Positions 9,019 through 17,701 of a stretch of 64,000 bases of DNA are shown here, piece by piece (position 1 is the stretch's first letter; every line of letters begins with the position of its first letter). The stretch comes from CAVVKW01 sp963761705. Lineage in GTDB: Bacteria; Verrucomicrobiota; Verrucomicrobiia; Chthoniobacterales; JAATET01. Location: contig CAVXHK010000001.1 of NCBI GenBank assembly GCA_963761705.1, positions 372,001-436,000 on the forward strand, given 5' to 3'. Made by a program: the position numbers and the translations under genes. The notes below the pieces were generated by a model. It saw only the letters and a list, made by a program, of their open reading frames with translations. It was not told where the DNA came from and made no database searches.

Positions 9019-9797
9019 CCGGCGTCGGGTGGGCGAACCTGGCAGGACGGTCGCCCGCTCTGGGGCGGGAGATCGATCGGTTGGGGTGTGGTTGGTATTA
9101 CAACTGGACGGAGGGACCGTCGGTCGGCGGAGCGGGGATCGACGCGGAGTTCGTGCCGATGATCTGGGGGCCGGGGAACGTGACGGACGAGGCGCTGGCA
9201 GAGGCGGGGCGCTCGGGAAGCGGCGTCTTGCTTGGATTTAACGAACCGGATGGTCGGGCGCAGGCGAATCTCGGCGTGCGGCGGGCGCTTGATCTTTGGC
9301 CGCGGCTGGAGGCGACGGGCTTGCGGCTAGGGAGTCCAGCGGCTGCGCGGGCGGGATGGCTGGAGCAATTTATGGCGGGGGTGGACGAGCGGGGTCTGCG
9401 CGTGGATTTCGTTTGTCTCCATTGGTATGGCGACGTGACGCGGGTCCGTGCGGTCGGGGAACTCAGAGCGTTTCTGGTGGGAGCTTGGGAACGATTTGGT
9501 TTGCCGATTTGGCTGACGGAATTTTCCGGATCGACGGGACGCTGGTTGGAGATCGCGAATCCGCCGGTGGACGCGGCGGCGAACGCGGCGTTCGTGCGGG
9601 AGGCCGTGCCGATGTTGCGGGAGCTGCCGTTTGTGGAGCGGTTCGCGTGGTTCGAGTTGGCGTGGCGACGGTCGCCTTGGAAGGCGGTGGCGTTAGTGGA
9701 TCCGGGGAGCGGGGAGTGGACGGAGGTGGGGGCCGCTTGGGCTGAAATGGGGACGGCCCGCACCGGAAGTGCGGGCCGTCTGGGTGAACGTGACTGA
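9015..9797 (+). CDS. Glycoside hydrolase, Asl1-like catalytic core (GH128-like)
   Basis: About 260 residues matching the glycosyl-hydrolase catalytic core family (GH128-like endo-beta-1,3-glucanases). It has GCGWYYNWTEGP near the start, FVPMIWG, GFNEPD (probable acid/base Glu), DFVCLHWYGD and LPIWLTEFSG (probable nucleophile Glu), an (alpha/beta)8 pattern. No signal peptide is evident. The start is uncertain: no ATG or GTG precedes the domain after the alkyltransferase stop, and a TTG overlapping that stop (TTGA) is the best candidate. The last about 15 residues contain an inverted repeat that may double as the transcription terminator. Confidence 0.72.
   Translation: MTGVGWANLAGRSPALGREIDRLGCGWYYNWTEGPSVGGAGIDAEFVPMIWGPGNVTDEALAEAGRSGSGVLLGFNEPDGRAQANLGVRRALDLWPRLEATGLRLGSPAAARAGWLEQFMAGVDERGLRVDFVCLHWYGDVTRVRAVGELRAFLVGAWERFGLPIWLTEFSGSTGRWLEIANPPVDAAANAAFVREAVPMLRELPFVERFAWFELAWRRSPWKAVALVDPGSGEWTEVGAAWAEMGTARTGSAGRLGERD
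9752..9780. terminator. Hairpin at 3' end of the GH gene (12-bp stem)
   Basis: GACGGCCCGCAC and GTGCGGGCCGTC pair perfectly around a CGGAA loop. The hairpin lies inside the last codons of the glycoside hydrolase gene and between convergent genes. There is no T-run, so intrinsic termination is likely but not certain. Confidence 0.6.
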
Positions 9798-9854
9798 GCG
9801 AAGAGTGTTCGGAGCCGTGCCGGGTTTGGGGAGATGAAGAGGCGCTGGCGCTGC

Positions 9855-10310
9855 TTATTTTACTTTGATGAGTTCGACGTCGAAAATGAGAGTTTCGTCG
9901 GGACCGATGTCTGCGCCCGCGCCTTGCTTGCCGTAAGCGAGTTCGGACGGGATCGTGAAACGGTATTTCGCGCCTTCCTTCATGAGCTGGACCCCTTCGG
10001 TCCAACCTGGGATCACGCGGTTGAGCGGAAACTCGATGGACTCGCCACGCTTGTAGGAACTGTCGAACTCGTTGCCGTTGATCGTGGTGCCGCGGTAGTT
10101 GACCTCAACGGTGTCGGTGGCCGCCGGGCTCTTGCCGGTGCCCTCGGTGAGGACCTCGTATTGGAGGCCGGAAGCGGTCGTTTTGACTTCGGGACGCTTG
10201 GCGTTCTCGGCGAGAAATTTCTGACCGTTTTCGAGGGCGGTTTGAGACATGAGAGTGGTTGGAATGAGGGTGATGGCTGCCAGGAAGATTCCGAGGGTGC
10301 GGATTTGCAT
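9855..10310 (-). CDS. FKBP-type peptidyl-prolyl cis-trans isomerase, exported
   Basis: 151 residues. An N-terminal signal peptide (MQIRTLGIFLAAITLIPTTLM) is followed by a short helix (NGQKFLAENAKRPEVKTTASGLQYEVL) typical of FkpA/Mip-like proteins. The FKBP domain then shows VEVNYRGT, FPLNRVIPGWTEGVQLMKEG and IPSELAYGKQGAG...TLIFDVELI. It catalyses proline isomerisation for folding in the periplasm or envelope. The start is the ATG directly before the signal peptide. The upstream lactonase-like gene is on the same strand, 37 bp away, so cotranscription is possible. Confidence 0.92.
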   Translation of the reverse strand: MQIRTLGIFLAAITLIPTTLMSQTALENGQKFLAENAKRPEVKTTASGLQYEVLTEGTGKSPAATDTVEVNYRGTTINGNEFDSSYKRGESIEFPLNRVIPGWTEGVQLMKEGAKYRFTIPSELAYGKQGAGADIGPDETLIFDVELIKVK

Positions 10311-10347
10311 AGTGTTGAAAGGGTAGCGTGGGCGGGCGGGAATGCAA

Positions 10348-11436
10348 TTACTCCGCGGCGAAGACGACGCAGACGGGCTTCGAAATCGCGGCGGTTGATT
10401 CGGTGGCGGTGAGCTTCCCGGAGGTTGGATCGACCGCGAAGACGGCGAGGGTGTCGTCATTCTGTCCGGCGGCGATGAGCCAGCGACCGGACGGATCGTA
10501 AGCGAAATCGCGGGGGCCGGCGACGCGGGCCGGAACGGTGCCAATTTTTTGGACGTCGCCGTCGGGGGCGCGGCGGTAGGTGATGAGTTCGTTGTCCCCT
10601 CGGCTCGAGACCGTGAAGGCGCCCCCGGATGGGGCGAACTTGATCGCAGCGAGCGAGATCTTTTCGGTGGGGGCCGAGTGGGTTGGGATGGTTTCGCGCG
10701 GGGTGAAGGCTCCGGTGGCGGGATCGACGTCGAAGGTCGAAATGCTGAGGCCGAGTTCGTTGGCGACGACGGCCCAGTCGCCATCGGACGAAAACGCGAG
10801 GTGGCGGGGGCCGGAGCCGGGGGGGACGGTGGCGGGTTCCTCGGCGACGAGTTCGCCCCCGGCGGTGAGGCGGAAGCGCCAGACGTGGTCGGTGCCGAGG
10901 TCGCAGGCGACGACGGCGTCGCCGATCGGGTAAATGCTGTGGCCGTGGGGGGACTTCTGACGTTTGGGATTCGGGCCGGTGCCTTCGAACTGGGCAAAGC
11001 CGGTGCGGTCGCCGAGCGAACCGTCTCCGCCGACCGGAAACGCAGCGACGGATCCGGTGCCGTAGTTGGCGGCGAAAACCCATTTGCCGGTCGGGTGGAC
11101 CGAGACGAAGCACGCGCCCTGGCCGCCCGTCGGCTGATCGTTGAGCGGAGTGAGCTGGCCGTCCTCGCCGACGGTGAAAGCCGCGATCACGCTCTCGCCA
11201 CTTTCGCTGGCGGCGTAGAGCGTCTGGCCATCCGGGGAAAGGGCGAGGTAACTCGGGTTGGTCGCTTCGCCCGCGAGTTCGGGCGGGCTGATCGTGCCGC
11301 TGTCGAGGTCGAGGGTGGCGGTGTAGATCCCGCGACTGGCGCCTTCGCCGGTGTAGGTACCGATAAAGAAGCGGGTGGAGTCGGCGCTGGCGAGTTGGGT
11401 CATGGTTAGGAAGAGGGCGACGGGGAGAAAACGCAT
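10348..11436 (-). CDS. Exported lactonase family (YbhE-like) seven-bladed beta-propeller
   Basis: 362 residues with a signal peptide (MRFLPVALFLTMTQLASA). Repeated propeller blades contain the lactonase-family signatures FFIGTYTG, NPSYLALSPDGQTLYAASE, GQGACFVSVHPTGKWVFAANY, KSPHGHSIYP and GPRHLAFSSDG...VANEL. This is the 6-phosphogluconolactonase YbhE family (Lactonase, PF10282-like). Export makes a role in the pentose phosphate pathway unlikely; many exported members have no assigned substrate. It lies upstream of the FKBP isomerase on the same strand. Confidence 0.85.
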   Translation of the reverse strand: MRFLPVALFLTMTQLASADSTRFFIGTYTGEGASRGIYTATLDLDSGTISPPELAGEATNPSYLALSPDGQTLYAASESGESVIAAFTVGEDGQLTPLNDQPTGGQGACFVSVHPTGKWVFAANYGTGSVAAFPVGGDGSLGDRTGFAQFEGTGPNPKRQKSPHGHSIYPIGDAVVACDLGTDHVWRFRLTAGGELVAEEPATVPPGSGPRHLAFSSDGDWAVVANELGLSISTFDVDPATGAFTPRETIPTHSAPTEKISLAAIKFAPSGGAFTVSSRGDNELITYRRAPDGDVQKIGTVPARVAGPRDFAYDPSGRWLIAAGQNDDTLAVFAVDPTSGKLTATESTAAISKPVCVVFAAE

Positions 11437-11464
11437 GGCCGCCTATGGTAACGGAAGCGGCGCG

Positions 11465-12348
11465 TTACATCAATCGTCCGCCGGTGACGGCGATGACTTC
11501 GCCCGTCACGTAGCTCGAGTCTTTCGTCGCGAGGAGGACGTAGGTCGGGGCGAGTTCGGCGGGTTGGCCGGCGCGGCCAATCGGGGTGGTGGCGCCGAAT
11601 TCTTTGACCTTGTCCTCGGGCATGGTCGCGGGAATGAGCGGTGTCCAGATCGGACCTGGAGCGACGGCGTTCACGCGGATGCCCTGATCGATGGCGAGGT
11701 CGGCGAGGCCGCGGGTGAAGGTGATGATCGCGCCCTTCGTCGTGGCGTAGGCGAGGAGGGAGCCGCTGGGGTCCTGGGCCTGGATCGAGGCAGTGTTGAT
11801 GATGGTGCCACCCGGTTTCAGGTGTTCCATCGCAGCTTTGCAGAGGTTGAACATACCGAGGACGTTGACGCGGAGAGTTTTCTCGAATTCGGCACCGTCG
11901 AGTTGGTCGATGTTTTCGACCGTGCGCTGGTAGGCGGCGTTGTTGACGAGGACATCGATGCCGTCGAATTCGTCAACGCAGCGGTCGACGAGTTTCTGAC
12001 AATGCTCGGGGTCGCCGATATCGCCGGGGACGAGGACGGCGTCGAGCTCGCTTCGCGGACCCATTTGGCGGTCTCCTTCGCGTCGTCTTCTTCGCTGAGG
12101 TAAGAGATGAGAATGTTCGCGCCTTCGCGGGCGTAGGCGATGGCGACGGCGCGACCGATGCCGCTGTCAGCGCCGGTGATGAGCGCGGTGAGGCCGGCCA
12201 TTTTGCCGGACCCGAAGTAGGAGGTCTCGCCGTGGTCGGCGCGCGGGGTGAGCGCGGCGTCGGCGCCCGGGGGCTTCTGGGATTGGGCGGGATACGGGGG
12301 CTGGGGGTATTGGTTGCGAGGGTCGATGAGCGGTGAATCTTCGGGCAT
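11465..12348 (-). pseudogene. SDR family oxidoreductase (YghA/GSP39-like), frameshifted
   Basis: Short-chain dehydrogenase split into two frames. The N-terminal frame (from the ATG at 12348) has the long pre-domain QYPQPPYPAQSQ and the NAD(P)-binding TGADSGIGRAVAIAYAREGA, reading to KWVREA. The C-terminal frame resumes at ELDAVLVPGDIGD and continues through NNAAYQ, the catalytic SIQAQ...YATTKGA (Ser, Tyr, Lys) and GPIWTPLIP to TGGRLM. Adding one base near 12049-12055 restores a protein of about 294 residues. The pre-domain and catalytic region match the YghA/general stress protein 39 subgroup of aldehyde/alcohol-type SDRs. It may be intact in the organism if the indel is a sequence error. Confidence 0.82.
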
Positions 12349-12484
12349 GCGGCTAAATCGCGGGGCGGTGAGGTCGTGGGCGGGTTGAATGCAATGATTT
12401 TTCTCCGGCGGGGAGTTGGTGGAAGGAATGAGGGACCAACGCAGTTCCTTTCAATTGCCGCCCCCTTTCCGGTCCGAGCGGATT

Positions 12485-14926
12485 TCACACGAGGTCGGCG
12501 AGGTCGGCCGGGCTGAACTTGGCGAGAGCTTCGTCGGCGTCGACGGTGCCTTCGAGGAGTTCGCGCTTCTTTCGCTGCAGGGCGAGGACGCGTTCTTCGA
12601 CGGTGTCGCGGGCGATGAGCTTGATCGAGGTGACGACTTTGCGCTGGCCGATGCGGTGGGCGCGGTCGGTGGCCTGGGCCTCGACGGCGGGATTCCACCA
12701 GGGGTCGAAATGGATGACCGTGTCGGCGGCGGTGAGGTTGAGGCCGACGCCGCCGGCTTTGAGGCTGATGAGAAACACTGGAATGTCGTCGTTCTCCTGG
12801 AATCGGTCGACGACGGCCTCGCGGTTTTTCGTCGAGCCATCGAGGCGGCAGAACGCGATGCCATTTTCCTCAAGCGCCGTCCCGATGCGATCAAGCATGC
12901 TGGTGAACTGACTGAAAACAAGGGTGCGGTGGCCGCCGTCGATGGACTCGTCGAGGAGCTCGAGGAGGGCGGTGAGTTTGGCGGAGGATTGCTCGGTGGG
13001 GAGTTCGCCACCGAGGAGGCGGAGGTCGCAGCAGGCTTGGCGGAGGCGGAGGAGGGCGGTGAGCGCCTTCATGCGGGCCGCGCCGCCCTGGTCCTTCGCC
13101 AGGGCGTCGATCTGGTCGCGGGCGCTGCGCTGGAGCTGGGTGTAAGCAGCCTTTTGTTTGTCGGTGAGATCGACTTCGATGATCTGTTCGATCTTGTCGG
13201 GAAGGTCGTCGAGAATCTCGGCTTTGCGGCGGCGGAGCAGGTAAGGTTGGATGCGGCGTTGAAGACGGGCCCAGAGCGCGCCGCGCTCGCCGTTGAGGAG
13301 GGGATTTTCGTAGCGCTCCTGGAAGTCCTTGCGGCTGCCGAGGTAGCCGGGGAGCAGAAATTCGTAGAGTGACCAGAGATCGCGGATGCCGTTCTCGATG
13401 GGCGTGCCGGTCAGAATGAAGCGGCTCCGAGCGGGGAGGGCGTTGGCGGCCTTGGCGTTCTGGCTATCGGGATTCTTGATGTGTTGCGCTTCGTCGAGGA
13501 TGACGGCAGCAAACTCGACACCAGCGTAGTGCTCGAGGTCGCGGCGGAGCAGGGCGTAACTGGTAACAATGAGGCGGTGGCGCGGGATGTCGGCGAAACG
13601 TTTTTTACGGTCCGGCCCGTCGATGGTGAGGACGGGGAGGTCGGGGAGAAAATTGCGGGCCTCGCGTTTCCAATTCCACACCAGCGACGACGGGCAGACG
13701 ACGAGGGTCGGGCCGGCGAGTTGCTCGATCATCGCGAGGGCCTGGATCGTCTTGCCCAGACCCATCTCGTCGGCGAGGAGCGCGCCGCTGTCCGCCAGGG
13801 CCTTGCCGAGGAGCCAGCGGGCACCGTCGACCTGGTAGGGGCGGAGGGTGGACTCGAGGGAGCCGAGGTGGACGGTCGCGGCTTCGTCCGGTACGGCGGT
13901 ATCGGTCCAGTCGGCGATCGAGCGCTCGACGAACCCACGGTGCTTGGCAGCGATGCGGTAGCCGCCGCGCTGCTGCTGCGGGTCAACGTCGCGGAGCATG
14001 GCTTCCAGATCGGCGGCGAGCGCGCCGTCGGGGACGGCGATCTTCCCATTCTTGAGCTTGAGGTGGCTCTGGCCGCCTTGAAGGAGGCGGGTGAGGTCGG
14101 CTTGGGAAAGGACGGCTTCGCTGCCAGCGGTGTGATGGACGTGGAGGTCGAGGAACCCGTCGGGCGCCTCGCGGAGCGCGAAGCGGGGTTCGATCCGGAC
14201 GAAGTCGCGGGTGACGTTCTGGAAGCGTTCGCCTTCGGTCACTGTCCACGACTGCTTGAGCTTGGGGAGTTCCGCCGCGAAGAATCGGATGGTGTCCTGC
14301 TCGCCCTGAATGACGGCCTTGCCCTTCACCTCGCTGAACCCGGCTTCGACAAGCCGGGCGAGGGCGGCTCCCTCGGCGGCGGGATTGCTCGCGCCGGGGC
14401 GCTGGTAGCTGAAGGAAATGTTGGCCTCGAGGTGGCGAAGGGAGCCTTCGATGGCGAGGTGAACGGTGGGGCGCTCCGTCGTGCTGGCCGCAGCGGCGGG
14501 TCGGGATTCGGTCGCGGTCTCGCGGGCGTCGGCCCGGGTGGCGCGAGGTTTGATCACCTGGAGCCCGACGGCGATGGAATGGGCGCAGATGAGGCCGCGG
14601 ACGCGGGAGTCGCGGCAGGGGCAGAGATTGTCGACGTCGATGCGGTTGTTGAACTTGAGGCCGGCGAGGAAATTTTTATCGCCCTCGGAGATCCGCCCTT
14701 TGAGGAGCGGCGGATCGTAGGTGGCTTCGGTCACGCGACCCAGTTCGTGGATCTCGCGGGCCTGTTTCCAAATCTGCCAGCCGCCCATGCCCATGAGGGA
14801 TTTTTCGGTGAGTTCGATGGTCGGGGCTTGAGGTGATGGCGGCACGGGCAATTGTTTGAGCGTTTCGTGGTGGGAGGATCGGTTACTTTGGGGGATGCGA
14901 CGTTTCGTTCCACTCTTGTTCATCAT
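12485..14926 (-). CDS. SWIM zinc-finger SNF2-family helicase
   Basis: Up to 813 residues. A SWIM-type zinc finger lies near residues 102-116 (CPC then CAH, a CxCx9CxH pattern). A middle region of unknown fold is followed by the SNF2 ATPase: LRPYQVDGARWL, Walker A ADEMGLGKT, VCPSSLVWNW, DEAQH, LTGTPIENG, and the helicase C lobe with VFSQFTSMLDRI, GGVGLNLTAADTVIHFDPWWNPAVEAQATDRAHRIGQ. These proteins are dsDNA translocases with RapA/HepA-like roles in remodelling protein-nucleic acid complexes. The start is uncertain: the ATG at 14926 overlaps the divergent lipoprotein gene by 32 bp and has no clear ribosome-binding site. A start further in, at or before 14794, is possible. Confidence 0.9.
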   Translation of the reverse strand: MMNKSGTKRRIPQSNRSSHHETLKQLPVPPSPQAPTIELTEKSLMGMGGWQIWKQAREIHELGRVTEATYDPPLLKGRISEGDKNFLAGLKFNNRIDVDNLCPCRDSRVRGLICAHSIAVGLQVIKPRATRADARETATESRPAAAASTTERPTVHLAIEGSLRHLEANISFSYQRPGASNPAAEGAALARLVEAGFSEVKGKAVIQGEQDTIRFFAAELPKLKQSWTVTEGERFQNVTRDFVRIEPRFALREAPDGFLDLHVHHTAGSEAVLSQADLTRLLQGGQSHLKLKNGKIAVPDGALAADLEAMLRDVDPQQQRGGYRIAAKHRGFVERSIADWTDTAVPDEAATVHLGSLESTLRPYQVDGARWLLGKALADSGALLADEMGLGKTIQALAMIEQLAGPTLVVCPSSLVWNWKREARNFLPDLPVLTIDGPDRKKRFADIPRHRLIVTSYALLRRDLEHYAGVEFAAVILDEAQHIKNPDSQNAKAANALPARSRFILTGTPIENGIRDLWSLYEFLLPGYLGSRKDFQERYENPLLNGERGALWARLQRRIQPYLLRRRKAEILDDLPDKIEQIIEVDLTDKQKAAYTQLQRSARDQIDALAKDQGGAARMKALTALLRLRQACCDLRLLGGELPTEQSSAKLTALLELLDESIDGGHRTLVFSQFTSMLDRIGTALEENGIAFCRLDGSTKNREAVVDRFQENDDIPVFLISLKAGGVGLNLTAADTVIHFDPWWNPAVEAQATDRAHRIGQRKVVTSIKLIARDTVEERVLALQRKKRELLEGTVDADEALAKFSPADLADLV

Positions 14927-15302
14927 TCTGACCGGTTGCGCAACCGCTCCGAATCAGTCCGCGAGCGCGCTCACCGGAACGGTGACGACGGAAACTCCAC
15001 TGACGCTCCCGAAGGGCGCGCGGTTAGGATTGCTGCTGGTCGACGCGCGGGCGGCCGGGGCGAATCCCGGGCCCGTGGCGGAGAGTTGGGTGGCGGCACC
15101 GGCGCAATTTCCCATTCCCTTCGAGCTTCCCTACCCGGTCGACCGGATCTCGCCGGATGGGGATTACCGGCTGATCGTGCAGATCGAATACGCCAACGCG
15201 GTGTGGTATTCGAACGTGTTGCGGTCCAAGCGGGTCCTCGTGGCCGGCGCGCCGACGGGGGGAATCGAGGTGCCCGTGCGGAAGGACGGGGTCCTCCGTT
15301 GA
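14895..15302 (+). CDS. YbaY-like lipoprotein
   Basis: 135 residues. The signal peptide has a lipobox (MRRFVPLLFIILTGCATA, cleavage before Cys). The rest matches the YbaY/YscW beta-sandwich family: LTGTVTTETPLTLPKGARLGLLLVD, FPIPFELPYPVDRI and YRLIVQIEY...WYSN. The function is not established; such proteins are envelope lipoproteins. I chose the ATG right before the signal peptide rather than the longer frame. It is convergent with the isocitrate dehydrogenase gene. Confidence 0.8.
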   Translation: MRRFVPLLFIILTGCATAPNQSASALTGTVTTETPLTLPKGARLGLLLVDARAAGANPGPVAESWVAAPAQFPIPFELPYPVDRISPDGDYRLIVQIEYANAVWYSNVLRSKRVLVAGAPTGGIEVPVRKDGVLR

Positions 15303-15354
15303 TCCCGGGAGAGGGAGGCCGCGCCGGGACCCGCGGCGCGACTGCCCGAACTGG

Positions 15355-17583
15355 CTATCGCGACAGCTCCGCCAGAATGGCGTTGAATGTCGCGCTCGGA
15401 CGCATGGCCGAGCCGGCGAGCGAGTCGTCGGGCTTGAAGTAGCCTCCGATGTCGACAGGCTGGCCTTGCACGGCCGCAAGCTCGGCGACAATGGTCGGCT
15501 CGGCTTCGGCGAGCTTCGCCGCGACGGGCGCGAAGGTCGCTTTGAGGTTGGCGTCCTGGTCCTGCGCGGCGAGGGCTTCGGCCCAGTAGAGGGCGAGGTA
15601 AAAATGGCTGCCGCGGTTGTCGATGCCGCCCACCTTGCGGGCGGGGGACTTGTCGTTGGCGAGAAACTTGCCCGTGGCCGCGTCGAGCGAGTCGGCGAGG
15701 ACTTTGGCGCCGGGGTTGTCGAAGGTCGTGGCGAGGTGTTCCAACGAGACGGCGAGGGCGAGAAATTCGCCGAGGGAATCCCAGCGGAGGTAATTTTCCT
15801 CCACGAATTGCTGGACGTGCTTCGGCGCGGAGCCGCCCGCGCCGGTCTCGAAGAGACCGCCGCCGTTCATGAGCGGGACGATGGAGAGCATCTTCGCGCT
15901 GGTGCCGAGCTCGAGAATCGGGAAGAGATCGGTGAGGTAGTCGCGGAGGACGTTGCCGGTGACCGAGATCGTGTCTTCGCCACGCTTAATGCGCTCGAGG
16001 CTAAATCGCGTGGCCTCGGCTGGCGGCAGGATTTGGATGTCGAGACCGGTGGTGTCGTGGGTGGCAAGGGCGGCTTCGACTTTCTTGATGATCTCGGCGT
16101 CGTGGGCGCGAGCGGCGTCGAGCCAGAAGATGCCCGGGACTCCCGTGGCGCGGGCGCGGTTGACGGCGAGCTTCACCCAATCCTGGATCGGCGCGTCTTT
16201 CGTCTGACAGGCGCGCCAGATATCCCCGGGCTCGACGGTGTGCTCGAGGAGCGTGTTGCCCTCCAGGTCAACGACGCGGATCGTGCCCTGGCCGGGAGCC
16301 TCGAAGGTCTTGTCGTGGGAGCCGTATTCTTCGGCTTTCTGCGCCATGAGGCCGACGTTCGGCACGCTGCCCATGGTCTTGGGATCGAAGGCACCGTGCT
16401 CACGGCAGAACTCGATGGTCGCTTGGTAAACGCCCGCGTAGCTACTGTCTGGAATCACGGCGAGGGTGTCCTGCTGATCCCCAGCGGCGTTCCACATCTG
16501 GCCGGAGGTCCGGATCATCGCGGGCATCGACGCGTCGACGATCACGTCGCTGGTGACGTGGAGATTCGTGATGCCCTTGTCGCTGTTGACCATCGCGATG
16601 GCGGGGCCGGCGGCGTAGGCGGCCTGGATGTCCGCTTCGATCGCAACGCGCTGGTCGGCGGGGAGGGCCTGGATCTTTGCGACGAGATCGCCGAAGCCAT
16701 TGTTGAGATCGACGCCGAGTTTGGCGAGGACGTCGGCGTGCTTGGCGAGCAGATCCGCGAAGAAAACGCGGACCGCGTGGCCGAAGATGATGGGATCGGA
16801 GACCTTCATCATCGTCGCTTTGAGGTGAAGCGAAAAGAGGACGCCACGCTCGTTGGCCTCGGCGATCTGGGCCGTGAGGAACTCGATGAGCGCCGCTTTG
16901 CGCATGACGGTCGCGTCGAGAATCTCGTCCGCGAGCAGCGGAGTCTTCTCCTTGAGCACGGTCGTCGTCCCGCCGGCGGAGACAAATTCGATGCGGGCCG
17001 TCGTGGCGGCGGGGAGGGTCACCGATTTCTCATTCGAGAAGAAATCGTCCGCCCGCATGGTGCCGACGCTGGTCTTCGATTCCGGCGACCACGCGCCCAT
17101 GCGGTGGGGATTCTGGCGGGCGTATTCCTTGACCGCTTTCGGGGCGCGCCGGTCGGAATTTCCCTCCCGGAGGACCGGATTCACGGCGCTGCCCTTGACG
17201 CGGTCGTAACGCAGACGGGCTTCCTTCTCGGCATCCGTGGTTGGCTCGGTGGGGTAATCGGGGAGCGCGTAGCCTTTAGCCTGGAGTTCGGTGATCGCGG
17301 CTTTGAGCTGCGAGACGGAGGCGCTGATGTTGGGCAGCTTGATGATGTTCGCATCCGGCTCGGTGGCGAGTTGGCCGAGCTCGGCGAGGGCGTCGGCGAT
17401 CTTCTGGTCGTCTCGGAGGACTTCCGGGAAGCTGGCGATGATGCGGCCCGCGAGCGAGATGTCCCGCCACTCCACCCCGACGCCGGCTGGCGCGGTGAAC
17501 GCTTCGATGATCGGAAGCAAGGAATGGGTCGCGAGCGCGGGAGCTTCGTCGGTCTTGGTGTAGATGATGGTCGGCGTGGACAT
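15355..17583 (-). CDS. icd: Isocitrate dehydrogenase (NADP), monomeric
   Basis: 742-residue monomeric-type NADP-dependent isocitrate dehydrogenase, the length usual for the family. It opens with the typical IIYTKTDEAPALATHSLLPI and has the substrate-binding region LREGNSDRRAPKAVKEYAR. Further conserved blocks are LHLKATMMKVSDPIIFGHAV, SDVIVDASMPAMIRTSGQMW, and IPDSSYAGVYQ followed by GTIRVVD. It converts isocitrate to 2-oxoglutarate and NADPH in the TCA cycle. It is divergent from the acetyl-CoA synthetase gene, and the 118-bp gap holds promoters for both. Confidence 0.96.
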   Translation of the reverse strand: MSTPTIIYTKTDEAPALATHSLLPIIEAFTAPAGVGVEWRDISLAGRIIASFPEVLRDDQKIADALAELGQLATEPDANIIKLPNISASVSQLKAAITELQAKGYALPDYPTEPTTDAEKEARLRYDRVKGSAVNPVLREGNSDRRAPKAVKEYARQNPHRMGAWSPESKTSVGTMRADDFFSNEKSVTLPAATTARIEFVSAGGTTTVLKEKTPLLADEILDATVMRKAALIEFLTAQIAEANERGVLFSLHLKATMMKVSDPIIFGHAVRVFFADLLAKHADVLAKLGVDLNNGFGDLVAKIQALPADQRVAIEADIQAAYAAGPAIAMVNSDKGITNLHVTSDVIVDASMPAMIRTSGQMWNAAGDQQDTLAVIPDSSYAGVYQATIEFCREHGAFDPKTMGSVPNVGLMAQKAEEYGSHDKTFEAPGQGTIRVVDLEGNTLLEHTVEPGDIWRACQTKDAPIQDWVKLAVNRARATGVPGIFWLDAARAHDAEIIKKVEAALATHDTTGLDIQILPPAEATRFSLERIKRGEDTISVTGNVLRDYLTDLFPILELGTSAKMLSIVPLMNGGGLFETGAGGSAPKHVQQFVEENYLRWDSLGEFLALAVSLEHLATTFDNPGAKVLADSLDAATGKFLANDKSPARKVGGIDNRGSHFYLALYWAEALAAQDQDANLKATFAPVAAKLAEAEPTIVAELAAVQGQPVDIGGYFKPDDSLAGSAMRPSATFNAILAELSR

Positions 17584-17701
17584 AATGAGAGACGGCGATT
17601 AACCGCCGATCGCGAACGATGCCAAAGCCCCCGCGCCGCGTCAAACGCACTTCCGACTTCCCCGCCGCGCCGCTCTCACGCATGCTTTGCGTTTTATCCC
17701 C

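Noticed and set aside
13481..14836. Long open frame opposite the SNF2 helicase
   Set aside because: It lies fully antisense to a gene with clear helicase motifs; its composition (Gly/Glu/Val-rich, no motifs) is what GC-rich antisense frames give.
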